Positions 26,347 through 35,173 of a stretch of 64,000 nucleotides of DNA are shown here, piece by piece. The position numbers and the translations under genes were made by a program. The notes beneath the pieces were generated by a model. That model searched no databases and was not told the DNA's origin. It saw only the letters and a program-made list of their open reading frames with translations. Origin of the DNA: Photobacterium alginatilyticum (GTDB lineage: Bacteria; Pseudomonadota; Gammaproteobacteria; Enterobacterales; Vibrionaceae); assembly GCF_009910675.1 (NCBI RefSeq), contig NZ_RSEJ01000018.1:1-64000 (forward strand), in the 5' to 3' direction. Position 1 is the first letter of the stretch; each line of letters starts with the position of its first letter.

Positions 26347-26870
26347 GCCGTTCGCTTAACGGCAATGCACTCTCCGAGCATATTGCCAATCTCCTGACGG
26401 ATGCCAGCATGGAAGGAGTAACTCTCGACACCAGTTGTATCGATATGCCGACATTGGTGGTGCCGCCAAAAAAGCTCATCTCCCTGTGCCAGCAGCTTAA
26501 GCAAGATCCGCAGTTCAAATTCAACTTTCTCTCTGATATCGGTGGTGTCGATTTCCTAGACAGAGAACCACGGTTCGAAGTGGTCTACCACCTGTTTTCG
26601 ATTGAACTCAACCATCGCATCCGGCTCAAGTGCCCGCTTAACGAAGGCGCAACAATCCCAACGGTCTCAAAGATATGGAGCTGTGCCGACTGGCATGAAC
26701 GCGAAGCCTTTGACATGTTCGGCATCGTCTTTTCCGATCACCCGAACCTTAAGCGGATCTATATGGACGATGATTTCAAAGGCTTTCCGCTGCGAAAAGA
26801 TTTCCCCGTCCGCGGCTACCAAGACGATTTAAATCCCTTTGGTGAGCCAGAGCCGGAAGGAGACAGCTAG
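26343..26870 (+). CDS. nuoC: NADH-quinone oxidoreductase subunit C
   Basis: A 175-residue peripheral-arm subunit. The signature is the 30-kDa subunit motif [20 protein letters not shown] followed by [13 protein letters not shown]. The operon keeps nuoC and nuoD separate, unlike E. coli, which has a fusion. The last helix is short. nuoD starts directly at the next base after the stop. Confidence 0.95.
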   Translation: MSRSLNGNALSEHIANLLTDASMEGVTLDTSCIDMPTLVVPPKKLISLCQQLKQDPQFKFNFLSDIGGVDFLDREPRFEVVYHLFSIELNHRIRLKCPLNEGATIPTVSKIWSCADWHEREAFDMFGIVFSDHPNLKRIYMDDDFKGFPLRKDFPVRGYQDDLNPFGEPEPEGDS

Positions 26871-28076
26871 GTGACCGCAATAACCCAACTCAACGCCGAT
26901 GACGGCCTGACCAAAGATCTGCTGCTCAATCTCGGGCCTCAGCACCCGAGTACCCACGGCGTATTGCGAATACTGCTCGAAATGGAGGGCGAGCGTATCG
27001 TGAAAGCCGATCCCATTATCGGCTACCTGCATCGAGCCTTCGAGAAAATGGCCGAAGCCGGCACCTATACCCAAACCATCCCGCTTACCGACAGGCTCGA
27101 TTACCTGTGTCAGGCATCCAACAATCTGGGCTTTGTCCGGGCAGTCGAAAGCCTGCTGGGCATAGAAGCCCCGGAACGAGCGCAATACATTCGGGTATTG
27201 ATGGCTGAACTATCACGTATTTCCGGTCACCTGCTGATCACCGGCGCCCTGCCAATGGACCTGGGCGCTATGACCGCCCTGCTCTACACCATGCGTGAAC
27301 GGGAAATGGTGATGGATCTGATGGAAATGGTTTCCGGTAGCCGGATGATGAGCAGCTATTGCCGAGTCGGTGGCGTTCGCGAAGATCTGCCAGACGGTTT
27401 CACCGACAGGACAGCAGAGTTTTGCCAAATTTTCAGCAAGCGAATTTCTGATTACGAGCAACTGCTCAGCAATAACCGGATGTTTGCCAAACGCACCAAA
27501 GGCATTGGCGTTATCAGTGCGGAAGATGCCATCGACTGGGGACTAAGCGGGCCTTGCCTGCGCGCCTCAGGCGTTGACTGGGATATTCGGCGCGATAAGC
27601 CCTATGAAATCTATGACCGGCTCGAATTCGACGTCATTGTCAGCCACAACGGCGATTGCTACGACCGCTGGTGGTGCCGGATGGAAGAGATGAAACAGAG
27701 CCTGAGAATGATCTCGCAATGTCTCGAGCAGATGCCCGAAGGCCGTTTTCAAATTGACGCCCCGGAGATTGCCTTTCCGAGTGACAAAACCGAAGTCAAA
27801 AAGTCGATGGAAGCACTGATCCACCAGTTCAAGCTGGCCGCCCACGGTATCGAGGTACCCAAAGGAGAATGGTACGAGGCCATCGAAGCCCCCAAAGGAG
27901 AACTGGGGTACTACATTATTAGTGACGACAGTGCGATCCCCTTCCGGGTCAAGGTGCGGGCTCCGTCATTTGTGAATCTTCAGGCGATGCAGCCAATGTG
28001 TAAAGACTGCTATCTGGCCGATCTGATAGCCATCGTCGGTAGCCTGGATCCTGTGATGGCCGAAGTCGACAAATAA
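26871..28076 (+). CDS. nuoD: NADH-quinone oxidoreductase subunit D
   Basis: A 401-residue 49-kDa homologue that helps form the quinone site. It shows LNLGPQHPSTHGVLR (quinone-site His), GYLHRAFEKMAE, the RVGGVREDLP loop and the C-terminal CKDCYLADLIAIVGSLDPVMAEVD. It begins at a GTG with GGAAGGAG upstream and directly follows nuoC. Confidence 0.95.
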   Translation: MTAITQLNADDGLTKDLLLNLGPQHPSTHGVLRILLEMEGERIVKADPIIGYLHRAFEKMAEAGTYTQTIPLTDRLDYLCQASNNLGFVRAVESLLGIEAPERAQYIRVLMAELSRISGHLLITGALPMDLGAMTALLYTMREREMVMDLMEMVSGSRMMSSYCRVGGVREDLPDGFTDRTAEFCQIFSKRISDYEQLLSNNRMFAKRTKGIGVISAEDAIDWGLSGPCLRASGVDWDIRRDKPYEIYDRLEFDVIVSHNGDCYDRWWCRMEEMKQSLRMISQCLEQMPEGRFQIDAPEIAFPSDKTEVKKSMEALIHQFKLAAHGIEVPKGEWYEAIEAPKGELGYYIISDDSAIPFRVKVRAPSFVNLQAMQPMCKDCYLADLIAIVGSLDPVMAEVDK

Positions 28077-28111
28077 CAGGCAAATACGACCAAGTTGTGG
28101 GAGTTGCTGGC

Positions 28112-28648
28112 ATGAATAGAGAACAATTCAAACACGAAGTTGAAGAAATCTGCCGTATCTATCCCATGCGTCATTCGGCACTGATGCCGGCACTCCATCT
28201 TGCCCAGCAAGAGTATGGCTACCTGAGCACCCAGATCATGCAGGATGTGGCCGATATTCTCGAACTCCCTCCGGTTCAGGTTTATGAAGTAGCCAGTTTC
28301 TACAGCCTCTACCACACCCGGCCAATCGGCAGTTGTCACCTTCAACTCTGCACCAATGTCTCCTGCATGCTTGCCAACGCCGAAAAGCTAATGAACGTGA
28401 TCAAACAGACCTTGGCAATCGAGCAGGATCAAACCACGCCGGATGGTCGCTTTACCCTTTCAGCCGTTGAATGTCTGGGGGCCTGTGATAAAGCCCCCGT
28501 CATGCAGATAAATAATGCCCCCTATATTGAACAGTTAAACGAGACTGAACTTCGGCAACTACTGGAGCAACTCATAGAACACACCAAAGCGCCAACGGAA
28601 TGGCACCAGTCCGAGGCTGATAAAACCATTAAGGTGCGAAATGTTTGA
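28112..28648 (+). CDS. nuoE: NADH-quinone oxidoreductase subunit E
   Basis: About 178 residues; binds the N1a [2Fe-2S] cluster with Cys pairs in LCTNVSC and ECLGACDKAP. The N-terminal helical bundle (ALMPALHLAQQEYGYLS, ILELPPVQVYEVASFYSLY) is normal. I start at the ATG preceded by GGAG at eight bases; a GTG 15 bases upstream is in frame. It overlaps nuoF by eight bases. Confidence 0.95.
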   Translation: MNREQFKHEVEEICRIYPMRHSALMPALHLAQQEYGYLSTQIMQDVADILELPPVQVYEVASFYSLYHTRPIGSCHLQLCTNVSCMLANAEKLMNVIKQTLAIEQDQTTPDGRFTLSAVECLGACDKAPVMQINNAPYIEQLNETELRQLLEQLIEHTKAPTEWHQSEADKTIKVRNV

Positions 28649-29927
28649 GCCTGTCCTTTTAAAAAATGCTGCCCGAGACAACGCCTGGCAGCTTGATGTC
28701 TATCAGGCCAATGGTGGCTACGAGGCCTGGCGCAAAGTGCTCAATAACTACAAACCCGCCGATGTGATCGGTCAGGTCAAAGCCTCCAATTTGCGAGGTC
28801 GTGGCGGAGCAGGTTTCCCGACCGGCCTGAAGTGGTCCTTTATTCCTGCTGACAGCCCCAGCCAGCGCTATCTGTGCTGCAATGCCGACGAAGGCGAACC
28901 CGGCACCTTCAAAGACAAGTTCCTGATGGAACAAGATCCACACCAGCTGCTTGAAGGGATGGCAATTGCTGCCTACGCTATCGGTGCCCACCGGGCCTAT
29001 ATTTACCTTCGCTATGAGTTTCGCCTCGCCCTTGAACGCCTTCAGCAAGCCATAGACTCGGCAAGAGAACAGGGATTATTGGGAACAAACATTCTCGGCT
29101 CCGATTTTGAGCTGGAGATTCATATCCATCGCAACGCCGGTGCCTATATCTGCGGCGAAGAAACGGCATTGCTAGAGTCACTCGAGGGCTATCGTGGCGA
29201 ACCAAGGCTAAAGCCACCGTTTCCGGCCATCAAGGGGTATTGTGCCAGCCCGACGGTAGTCAATAATGTCGAAACCCTTGCCTGCATTCCAGCCATTTTC
29301 ACCAAAGGCGCAGAATGGTTTGCCGCTATCGGGCCGGAGAAAAGCCCCGGCCCGAAGCTTTATTGCCTGAGCGGACAAGTCAGCAAGCCGGGCCTGTATG
29401 AACTGCCAATGGGTGTTTCCCTTCGCGAGCTGATTGAAGTCCATGGTGGAGGCTGCCGTAACGGTTACCAGTTGAAAGCGGTGATCCCCGGCGGTGTCTC
29501 TGCCCCGATGCTGCCAGCCGATCAGGTCGATATTGCCATGGATTTCGACACCCTGGCCGCTGCTGGCTCGATGCTGGGATCGGCAGGTGTCATCGTGATG
29601 GACAACAGTGCTTCTATCGTTGAGGTGACCAAACGAACAATGGAGTTTTTCAGTCATGAATCTTGCGGAAAATGCTCGCCCTGTCGCGAAGGGACCTTGT
29701 GGGCCGTAAAAATCTTGCGCCGCTTTGCTGACGGTACAGCAACACAAAATGACCTGTCTCAGCTTCATAGCCTGTGTGACAATATCGCCGGCAACTCATT
29801 CTGCGCTCTGGCCGACGGTGCAATCATGGCGTTGCGGGCTGCTCTGAAGCACTTTGAATCGGAGTTCACTGAGCGAATCAATGCCCGTGCTACCCTTAAA
29901 TCAGAGGGCGGCATTGACCATGATTAA
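28641..29927 (+). CDS. nuoF: NADH-quinone oxidoreductase subunit F
   Basis: A 428-residue subunit that holds FMN, the NADH site and cluster N3. It has RGRGGAGFPTGLKW (nucleotide and FMN binding), NADEGEPGTFKD, AYICGEETALLESLEG and the cluster ligands ESCGKCSPCREGT plus a late Cys in NSFCALADGA. Length and layout are normal. Its last bases overlap the nuoG start (ATGATTAA). Confidence 0.95.
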   Translation: MFEPVLLKNAARDNAWQLDVYQANGGYEAWRKVLNNYKPADVIGQVKASNLRGRGGAGFPTGLKWSFIPADSPSQRYLCCNADEGEPGTFKDKFLMEQDPHQLLEGMAIAAYAIGAHRAYIYLRYEFRLALERLQQAIDSAREQGLLGTNILGSDFELEIHIHRNAGAYICGEETALLESLEGYRGEPRLKPPFPAIKGYCASPTVVNNVETLACIPAIFTKGAEWFAAIGPEKSPGPKLYCLSGQVSKPGLYELPMGVSLRELIEVHGGGCRNGYQLKAVIPGGVSAPMLPADQVDIAMDFDTLAAAGSMLGSAGVIVMDNSASIVEVTKRTMEFFSHESCGKCSPCREGTLWAVKILRRFADGTATQNDLSQLHSLCDNIAGNSFCALADGAIMALRAALKHFESEFTERINARATLKSEGGIDHD

Positions 29928-32523
29928 AGTGACGATTAACGGTGTATGCCATGAGTTTACACCGGGTATAACCATCCTGGAGGCGACACGGCAGCTAGGC
30001 CTCAACCTGCCTACATTCTGCAACCATCAGCTGCTAAAGCCTGTCGCCTCATGCCGTGTCTGCCTGGTCGAGATTGAAGGAGTCCCTCGTCTGCAACCAT
30101 CCTGTGCCACCCTCATCACCGATGGCATGGTGGTCAATACAGACGGCGACAGGGCTACCCAGGCAAGGCAGTCAACTATCAAGTTGTTGCTTGCCAACCA
30201 TCCGCTTGACTGCCCAATTTGCGACAAGGGTGGCGAGTGTGAACTGCAGGACACCGTGTTAGATCACGGTCCCCGTGTGAGCTACTTTGAGGAAAACAAA
30301 CGCGTCTTTACCGACAAAGACCCTATCCTTAACAAAGTCATTATCGCCAACTCTAATCGCTGCATCCAATGCCAGCGTTGTGTCCGGGTGTGCGATGAAG
30401 TCGTCGGTGCCAGTGCCATCGGCGTGATCGGTCGCGGTGCCGATTGCATCGAAACCGGTTTTGACAATAACCTCAACAGCTGCGATCACTGCGGTAACTG
30501 TATCGAAGTCTGCCCTGTCGGGGCATTAATGAGAGTCGAATACCGCTACAAAGCCAGACCTTGGGATCTGATCACCACAGATACAATTTGCCCCCATTGC
30601 GGTACCGGCTGTCAGATCAGTGCCGAAACAAGAAACAAACAGCTTGTCAGGGTCAAAGCCAAACCCACCAGCGCCGTTAACAAGGAGTTACTCTGCACCA
30701 AAGGCCGGTTCGGTATCGATTTTGTTGATAAAGCCCCACAGATCACCCAACCTATGGTCCGGAAAAATAACGATTTACAGGCAGTCTCTTGGAATGAGGC
30801 ATTAGCCGCCCTCAAAGAAAATCTACAGCCTCTTATCCAACGAGGAGCCAGTGCAGCCGGTGTTATCTCTGCCCGGATGACCAACGAAGTACTATTTCGG
30901 TTTCATCAATTTATCAACAAGGTCTTTGCCAGCGAGCAGATTTACTGCGGCAACGATATCTACCGGCACGACTTTCAGCCCGGTTACCAGCACGCGTTAA
31001 ACAGCTTGATCAACCAGAGTTATACCAACAAGCCGGTTTCTGAGCTCTTTAACAGCGATTGCATTTTCGTACTTGGCTGCAATATCGGGGAACAGAACCC
31101 TGTTTCCGAGTATCTGCTCCGAAGTAATTTTACTCACCAGCCATTTACCCTGCTGCTTGCTTCAACGCGTCAAAGCCGCTTGGATTTACTGGCCAAGACC
31201 TATCTACGCTATCCACCGGGCCACGAGTTAGCCTTGCTACAACAACTGATCCTGCAGCTGAAAAACGTTCAACGGGTAGAAAATGATCAACCAACAGAAA
31301 ACCGGGATACTGACACACAAGGCATAGATGGACTACAGCCTGTATCACCAGAGCTAAAAGACATCAGCGAGAAACTGGCGTCCACCAGCAGTATCAGCTT
31401 ACTTATTGGTTCCGATCTGCTTACCGGAGAAAATACAACGGCTACTGTTCATAACTTGGTACAGCTTATCAAGGTACTGCAGCAAATAACGCCAGACGTG
31501 TCGCTCCAGTTCTTGTTCCAGCATTGTAATGGACTGGGGGCGTTAGATATCGCATCTAATTGGCCGGGACCAACACAAGCACTAGCAACCTCTCCGGCAT
31601 TTCCCGATATTCTCTATGTCGTTGATCAGGAACTACCACTAACTAAACCTCAGCTGATGATTTATCAGGGCGCATTTGTGAACTCGACGATGGAAATGGC
31701 CGATATAGTTCTGCCGGGGTTTAGTTTTGCCGAAACCGACGGCACCTTCACCAATAATGAAGGCCGTATTCAGCGTGTTCGCCCTTTCGACTCCACGACT
31801 AAAGGCGGCACTAACAAAATCGGCGACCGCATCAACAGCAATAGCGCAAAGTATGACGCCGAGATTTTTTCTCTCGTTGCACACTGCCTCGAACAAGGCG
31901 AGCTGGGAAGCTCGGAGCCACAACGCATCTTTGATGAGATAAGCCAGCAGCTTTCCGCTTATCAAGGACTAGATTGGGACCAGCTAGACAGCGACCTTGC
32001 TTTTCGAAATTCTGTCCCTGCTCATCCAATCAAGCATCAAGTCAGTCACCAATTCAGTCATCAGGACGGTGAAGCTTTTGTGCAGCCTTCTCCCCTTACC
32101 GAGAAAGAACGCGAGCTTGTTTCGGACATAACACCAGAGTCCGAAGCACAAGATGATAATAGCCAGCCATTTTTACTATTGACCGCTTCCAGTTTGTATC
32201 ACTCCAAAGACCCCATTGCCGCCTCCTCTCAGCTTGATGATATTGAGACAGAGGCCTGGATTGAGATCCACGAGCACGATGCCAGCAAGCTCAGAGTCAG
32301 CCAAAATGAGCCGTTGCTTGTTCACTACCAGACTCAATATCTTGATGCACCATCTAGCTCTGGGCAGAGCCTGTTAAATAAATCTCTGATACTGCCAGCC
32401 CGTATTACTCGCCGGGCAACAAAAAGTACCCTGGTAATCAGCGGCGATCTGACCAAACTGCCCAATGATTTAGCTATGTCGCCAACGCCTACTCCCTGCC
32501 TCGCCAGTGTATACAGGGAGTAG
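29920..32523 (+). CDS. nuoG: NADH-quinone oxidoreductase subunit G
   Basis: An 867-residue iron-sulfur subunit. The N1b ligands lie in TFCNH and SCRVC plus a later Cys; the His-Cys N5 cluster is HPLDCPICDKGGECELQD; two [4Fe-4S] clusters follow in RCIQCQRCVRVC and CDHCGNCIEVCP. The extra N7 site is present (CPHCGTGC with a later Cys in LLCTKGRFG). A long molybdopterin-oxidoreductase-like C-terminal domain lacks cofactor residues, as usual. Near 32035-32060 there is a short repeated QVSH-QFSH motif. Start at the ATG overlapping the nuoF stop. Confidence 0.95.
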   Translation: MIKVTINGVCHEFTPGITILEATRQLGLNLPTFCNHQLLKPVASCRVCLVEIEGVPRLQPSCATLITDGMVVNTDGDRATQARQSTIKLLLANHPLDCPICDKGGECELQDTVLDHGPRVSYFEENKRVFTDKDPILNKVIIANSNRCIQCQRCVRVCDEVVGASAIGVIGRGADCIETGFDNNLNSCDHCGNCIEVCPVGALMRVEYRYKARPWDLITTDTICPHCGTGCQISAETRNKQLVRVKAKPTSAVNKELLCTKGRFGIDFVDKAPQITQPMVRKNNDLQAVSWNEALAALKENLQPLIQRGASAAGVISARMTNEVLFRFHQFINKVFASEQIYCGNDIYRHDFQPGYQHALNSLINQSYTNKPVSELFNSDCIFVLGCNIGEQNPVSEYLLRSNFTHQPFTLLLASTRQSRLDLLAKTYLRYPPGHELALLQQLILQLKNVQRVENDQPTENRDTDTQGIDGLQPVSPELKDISEKLASTSSISLLIGSDLLTGENTTATVHNLVQLIKVLQQITPDVSLQFLFQHCNGLGALDIASNWPGPTQALATSPAFPDILYVVDQELPLTKPQLMIYQGAFVNSTMEMADIVLPGFSFAETDGTFTNNEGRIQRVRPFDSTTKGGTNKIGDRINSNSAKYDAEIFSLVAHCLEQGELGSSEPQRIFDEISQQLSAYQGLDWDQLDSDLAFRNSVPAHPIKHQVSHQFSHQDGEAFVQPSPLTEKERELVSDITPESEAQDDNSQPFLLLTASSLYHSKDPIAASSQLDDIETEAWIEIHEHDASKLRVSQNEPLLVHYQTQYLDAPSSSGQSLLNKSLILPARITRRATKSTLVISGDLTKLPNDLAMSPTPTPCLASVYRE

Positions 32524-32526
32524 TGA

Positions 32527-33513
32527 ATGGAATTCTTGCTGGTTTTTCTCGTCATGCTAGCCAAGGTCATTGTGCTGACAATAATTTTGTTTATCCTGCC
32601 GGTGCCACTAACCTGGATGGAACGCAAGGTTGCAGGCCACATTCAGCAGCGCCTTGGACCAATGCGCACTGGCTGGCATGGACTATTACAACCCATCGCC
32701 GATGGGATCAAACTGCTAACCAAGGAAGATATCATTCCGGATCAGGCTGACCGCTTTTTGTTTAAACTCGCGCCACTTCTCTCTCTGGTGCCACCATTTG
32801 CAGTCTTTGTGGCGATCCCCTTCGGTGAGCCCATCACCATTTTTGATACCCAAATCGACCTCCATCTGTCTGATATGAATGTCGCTTTGTTATACATCCT
32901 TGGGGTGGGTGGACTGGAAATTTACGGCGTTATCTTTGGCGGCTGGGCGTCGAACAACAAATACGCCCTGCTCGGCAGTTTTCGTACCTGCGCCCAGATG
33001 ATCAGCTATGCCGTGCCGATGGGGTTTGCGGTAATAGGGGTGATAATGCTGGCTGAATCGATGAACCTTAGCCAAATCGTCATCGCGCAGGAAAATGTCT
33101 GGAATGTCGTGACGCAACCGATCGGCTTTATTGTCTTTTTTATTGCCGGACTGGCTGAGGCACAACGTATCCCCTTCGATCTTGCCGAGGCCGAAGGCGA
33201 TTTGGTTGCAGGCTATCATACCGAATACAGCGGAGTACGTTTCACCTTCTTCATGACCAGTGAATATATCGTCATGCTCACCATTTCTGTTCTCTGCGTA
33301 CTGCTGTTCTTTGGAGGCTGGAACGGGATATTGCTTCCGCTGCCACCGGTGATCTGGTTTTTGCTCAAAGTCTTTTTCTTCGTCTATCTGATCATGTGGA
33401 TCCGGTTTACCTTCCCCCGTTATCGCTATGATCAGCTGATGACCATCGGCTGGAAAGTGCTGTTACCTCTCTCACTGCTGAATATCATGATAACCGGACT
33501 GTTTTTCACCTAG
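32527..33513 (+). CDS. nuoH: NADH-quinone oxidoreductase subunit H
   Basis: A 328-residue membrane subunit that joins the two arms and lines the quinone tunnel. Recognised by WMERKVAGHIQQRLGPMRTG near the N-terminus, the acidic loop IPFDLAEAEGDLVAGYHTEYSG and MWIRFTFPRYRYDQLM near the end. Eight helices are predicted. It begins four bases after nuoG. Confidence 0.95.
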   Translation: MEFLLVFLVMLAKVIVLTIILFILPVPLTWMERKVAGHIQQRLGPMRTGWHGLLQPIADGIKLLTKEDIIPDQADRFLFKLAPLLSLVPPFAVFVAIPFGEPITIFDTQIDLHLSDMNVALLYILGVGGLEIYGVIFGGWASNNKYALLGSFRTCAQMISYAVPMGFAVIGVIMLAESMNLSQIVIAQENVWNVVTQPIGFIVFFIAGLAEAQRIPFDLAEAEGDLVAGYHTEYSGVRFTFFMTSEYIVMLTISVLCVLLFFGGWNGILLPLPPVIWFLLKVFFFVYLIMWIRFTFPRYRYDQLMTIGWKVLLPLSLLNIMITGLFFT

Positions 33514-33521
33514 CTGATAAG

Positions 33522-33593
33522 CATATACACAAGCTACCTCAAGATGCAGGATTCAGTGTGAGACCAGCGTGTTCAGGTAGTTTGGGTGTATCA
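33522..33593. repeat. Short palindromic intergenic repeat between nuoH and nuoI
   Basis: The arms TACACAAGCTACCT and AGGTAGTTTGGGTGTA are imperfect inverted repeats around the inner block CAAGATGCAGGATTCAG. I recall related TACCCAAGCTACCTCAAG repeats scattered through Vibrio and Photobacterium genomes. Partial relatives may exist at about 44470-44510 and 59210-59228. It could form an mRNA hairpin between nuoH and nuoI. Confidence 0.5.
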
Positions 33594-33636
33594 ACTAAAC
33601 TAAGGATAACAAGAGCCGGATCCCGGAGCTGTCAGA

Positions 33637-34281
33637 GTGAATATTAAGCGCTGGTTTGGTTGGACCCTGTTTACCGACATCAGAGACGGGATGCGCCTGA
33701 CCCTGCGCTATATGCTCTCCAAAGGGGTTACGATGCAATACCCGGACAAAGAAAAATGGGTGCCCTATCCCAGACACCGGGGCCACCCCTACCTGCGCAA
33801 AGATAAACAGGGCGAAATCAAATGTGTCGGCTGTGAACTGTGCGCCAATATTTGCCCCAGCGAGTGCATCACTGTGATCCCCTACGAAGACAGCCAGGGC
33901 AAGCGCCGACCACAAATCTTTGAGCTGGATAGTCGCCGCTGCATGTACTGCGGACTGTGTGAAGATGTCTGCCCGGAAGAAGCCATCGCCCTTGGCAGTC
34001 ACCTCGAATACTCCACCCTTGATAGCAATGACATGGTTCTCAACAAAGAACAGCTCTTGAACCTGCCGGGTAAAAACAAAGAAGGCGGTATGATAGTCCC
34101 TGCCACATTAAAAGCAGGCGCACAGGTCGTTGCCGTACCGCCTGACTCAGAAAAAGAACCAAAAGAACAAGAAGCGAAAAACCAAGAACTCAGTGTACAA
34201 AAACCCAAAACACAAGATCCCGATACACAAGGTCCAAAAACACGAGGTAAAGACTGGTGGCAGGCAATCCACCGTCATTAG
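33637..34281 (+). CDS. nuoI: NADH-quinone oxidoreductase subunit I
   Basis: A 214-residue subunit with two [4Fe-4S] clusters, CVGCELCANICPSECI and CMYCGLCEDVCPEEAI (N6a and N6b). It starts at a GTG preceded by GGAGCTG. The core ends near residue 155; the remaining tail is hydrophilic and repetitive, with five-residue units such as KTQDP and DTQGP encoded by about five 15-base repeats. Such a tail is not part of usual NuoI. Confidence 0.95.
   Translation: MNIKRWFGWTLFTDIRDGMRLTLRYMLSKGVTMQYPDKEKWVPYPRHRGHPYLRKDKQGEIKCVGCELCANICPSECITVIPYEDSQGKRRPQIFELDSRRCMYCGLCEDVCPEEAIALGSHLEYSTLDSNDMVLNKEQLLNLPGKNKEGGMIVPATLKAGAQVVAVPPDSEKEPKEQEAKNQELSVQKPKTQDPDTQGPKTRGKDWWQAIHRH
34177..34251 (+). repeat. 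15-base tandem repeat in the nuoI tail
   Basis: Five in-frame 15-base units starting at 34177, 34192, 34207, 34222 and 34237, for example AAAACACAAGATCCC and GATACACAAGGTCCA. They encode K/D-T-Q-x-P pentapeptides with increasing divergence to the left. Confidence 0.75.
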
Positions 34282-34344
34282 AACACTAAACCGACTTTCC
34301 CTGACAAAGCTTCATCATGAAGCAACAAGAACAAGAGGGTACAG

Positions 34345-34857
34345 ATGCCGGGCATAGAGACACTTTTCTTCTTATTATTTGCATCATTGACGGTTATCTT
34401 TGCCGTACTGGTCGTGATCGCTAAAAACCCGGTACATGCAGCGCTCTCGCTGATGGCCTGCTTTGTTCAGATAGCTGCCTTGTATGTCCTTCTGCGCGCT
34501 CCATTCATTGCTGCAATTCAGATATTTGTCTACGTCGGCACCATCATGGTGCTGTTTGTGTTCGTCATGATGATGCTGGATATCCGCAAGGCCACCAGCG
34601 AACCCTACCTGCCAGCAAGCCTTTGGATGCTAATACTTTTTCCTGTTTTGCTCGGAGCATTACTGATCATAGGGTTAAATCTTGGCGACAACTTTGACCC
34701 TATCAGCCAAACCGACCAGATCCAGCTACAAAACACCACCGCCGAACTCGGTCTGACCCTATTCAATGACTTCTTACTACCGTTTGAGGTGGTATCGGTA
34801 ATTTTGTTAGTGGCGCTTGTTGGCGCCATTTTACTGGCTCAGAAAAGGAAACGATGA
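34345..34857 (+). CDS. nuoJ: NADH-quinone oxidoreductase subunit J
   Basis: A 170-residue membrane subunit with five helices. Conserved helix 3 reads [24 protein letters not shown], where the pi-bulge helix of complex I lies. The gene follows nuoI with a 63-base gap and overlaps nuoK by four bases. Confidence 0.95.
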   Translation: MPGIETLFFLLFASLTVIFAVLVVIAKNPVHAALSLMACFVQIAALYVLLRAPFIAAIQIFVYVGTIMVLFVFVMMMLDIRKATSEPYLPASLWMLILFPVLLGALLIIGLNLGDNFDPISQTDQIQLQNTTAELGLTLFNDFLLPFEVVSVILLVALVGAILLAQKRKR

Positions 34858-35159
34858 TGGTGCCGCTCTCTTGGTATCTTAGCCTCAGTGCGCTGCTCTT
34901 TGTGATAGGGCTATGTGGTGTATTGTTACGACGTAACATACTTATCATATTGATGAGCCTGGAGCTGATGCTAAATGCCGTGATCCTTAACTTCGTTGCG
35001 TTCTCATTTTATTTACAAGACTTGAGAGGGCAAATTATGGCTATATTTATTATCGCTATCACCGCTGCGGAAGTGGCTGTGGCGCTGGCAATTGTGATCG
35101 CACTGACCCGCAACCGAGCAACCTTGCGGGCTGATGATATTAACTCGATGAAAGGCTGA
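34854..35159 (+). CDS. nuoK: NADH-quinone oxidoreductase subunit K
   Basis: A 101-residue three-helix subunit. [20 protein letters not shown] with the conserved Glu of helix 2, and [16 protein letters not shown] with the second conserved Glu in helix 3, are diagnostic. It starts within the nuoJ stop. Confidence 0.95.
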   Translation: MMVPLSWYLSLSALLFVIGLCGVLLRRNILIILMSLELMLNAVILNFVAFSFYLQDLRGQIMAIFIIAITAAEVAVALAIVIALTRNRATLRADDINSMKG

Positions 35160-35173
35160 CCAAGGTTCGTGCT

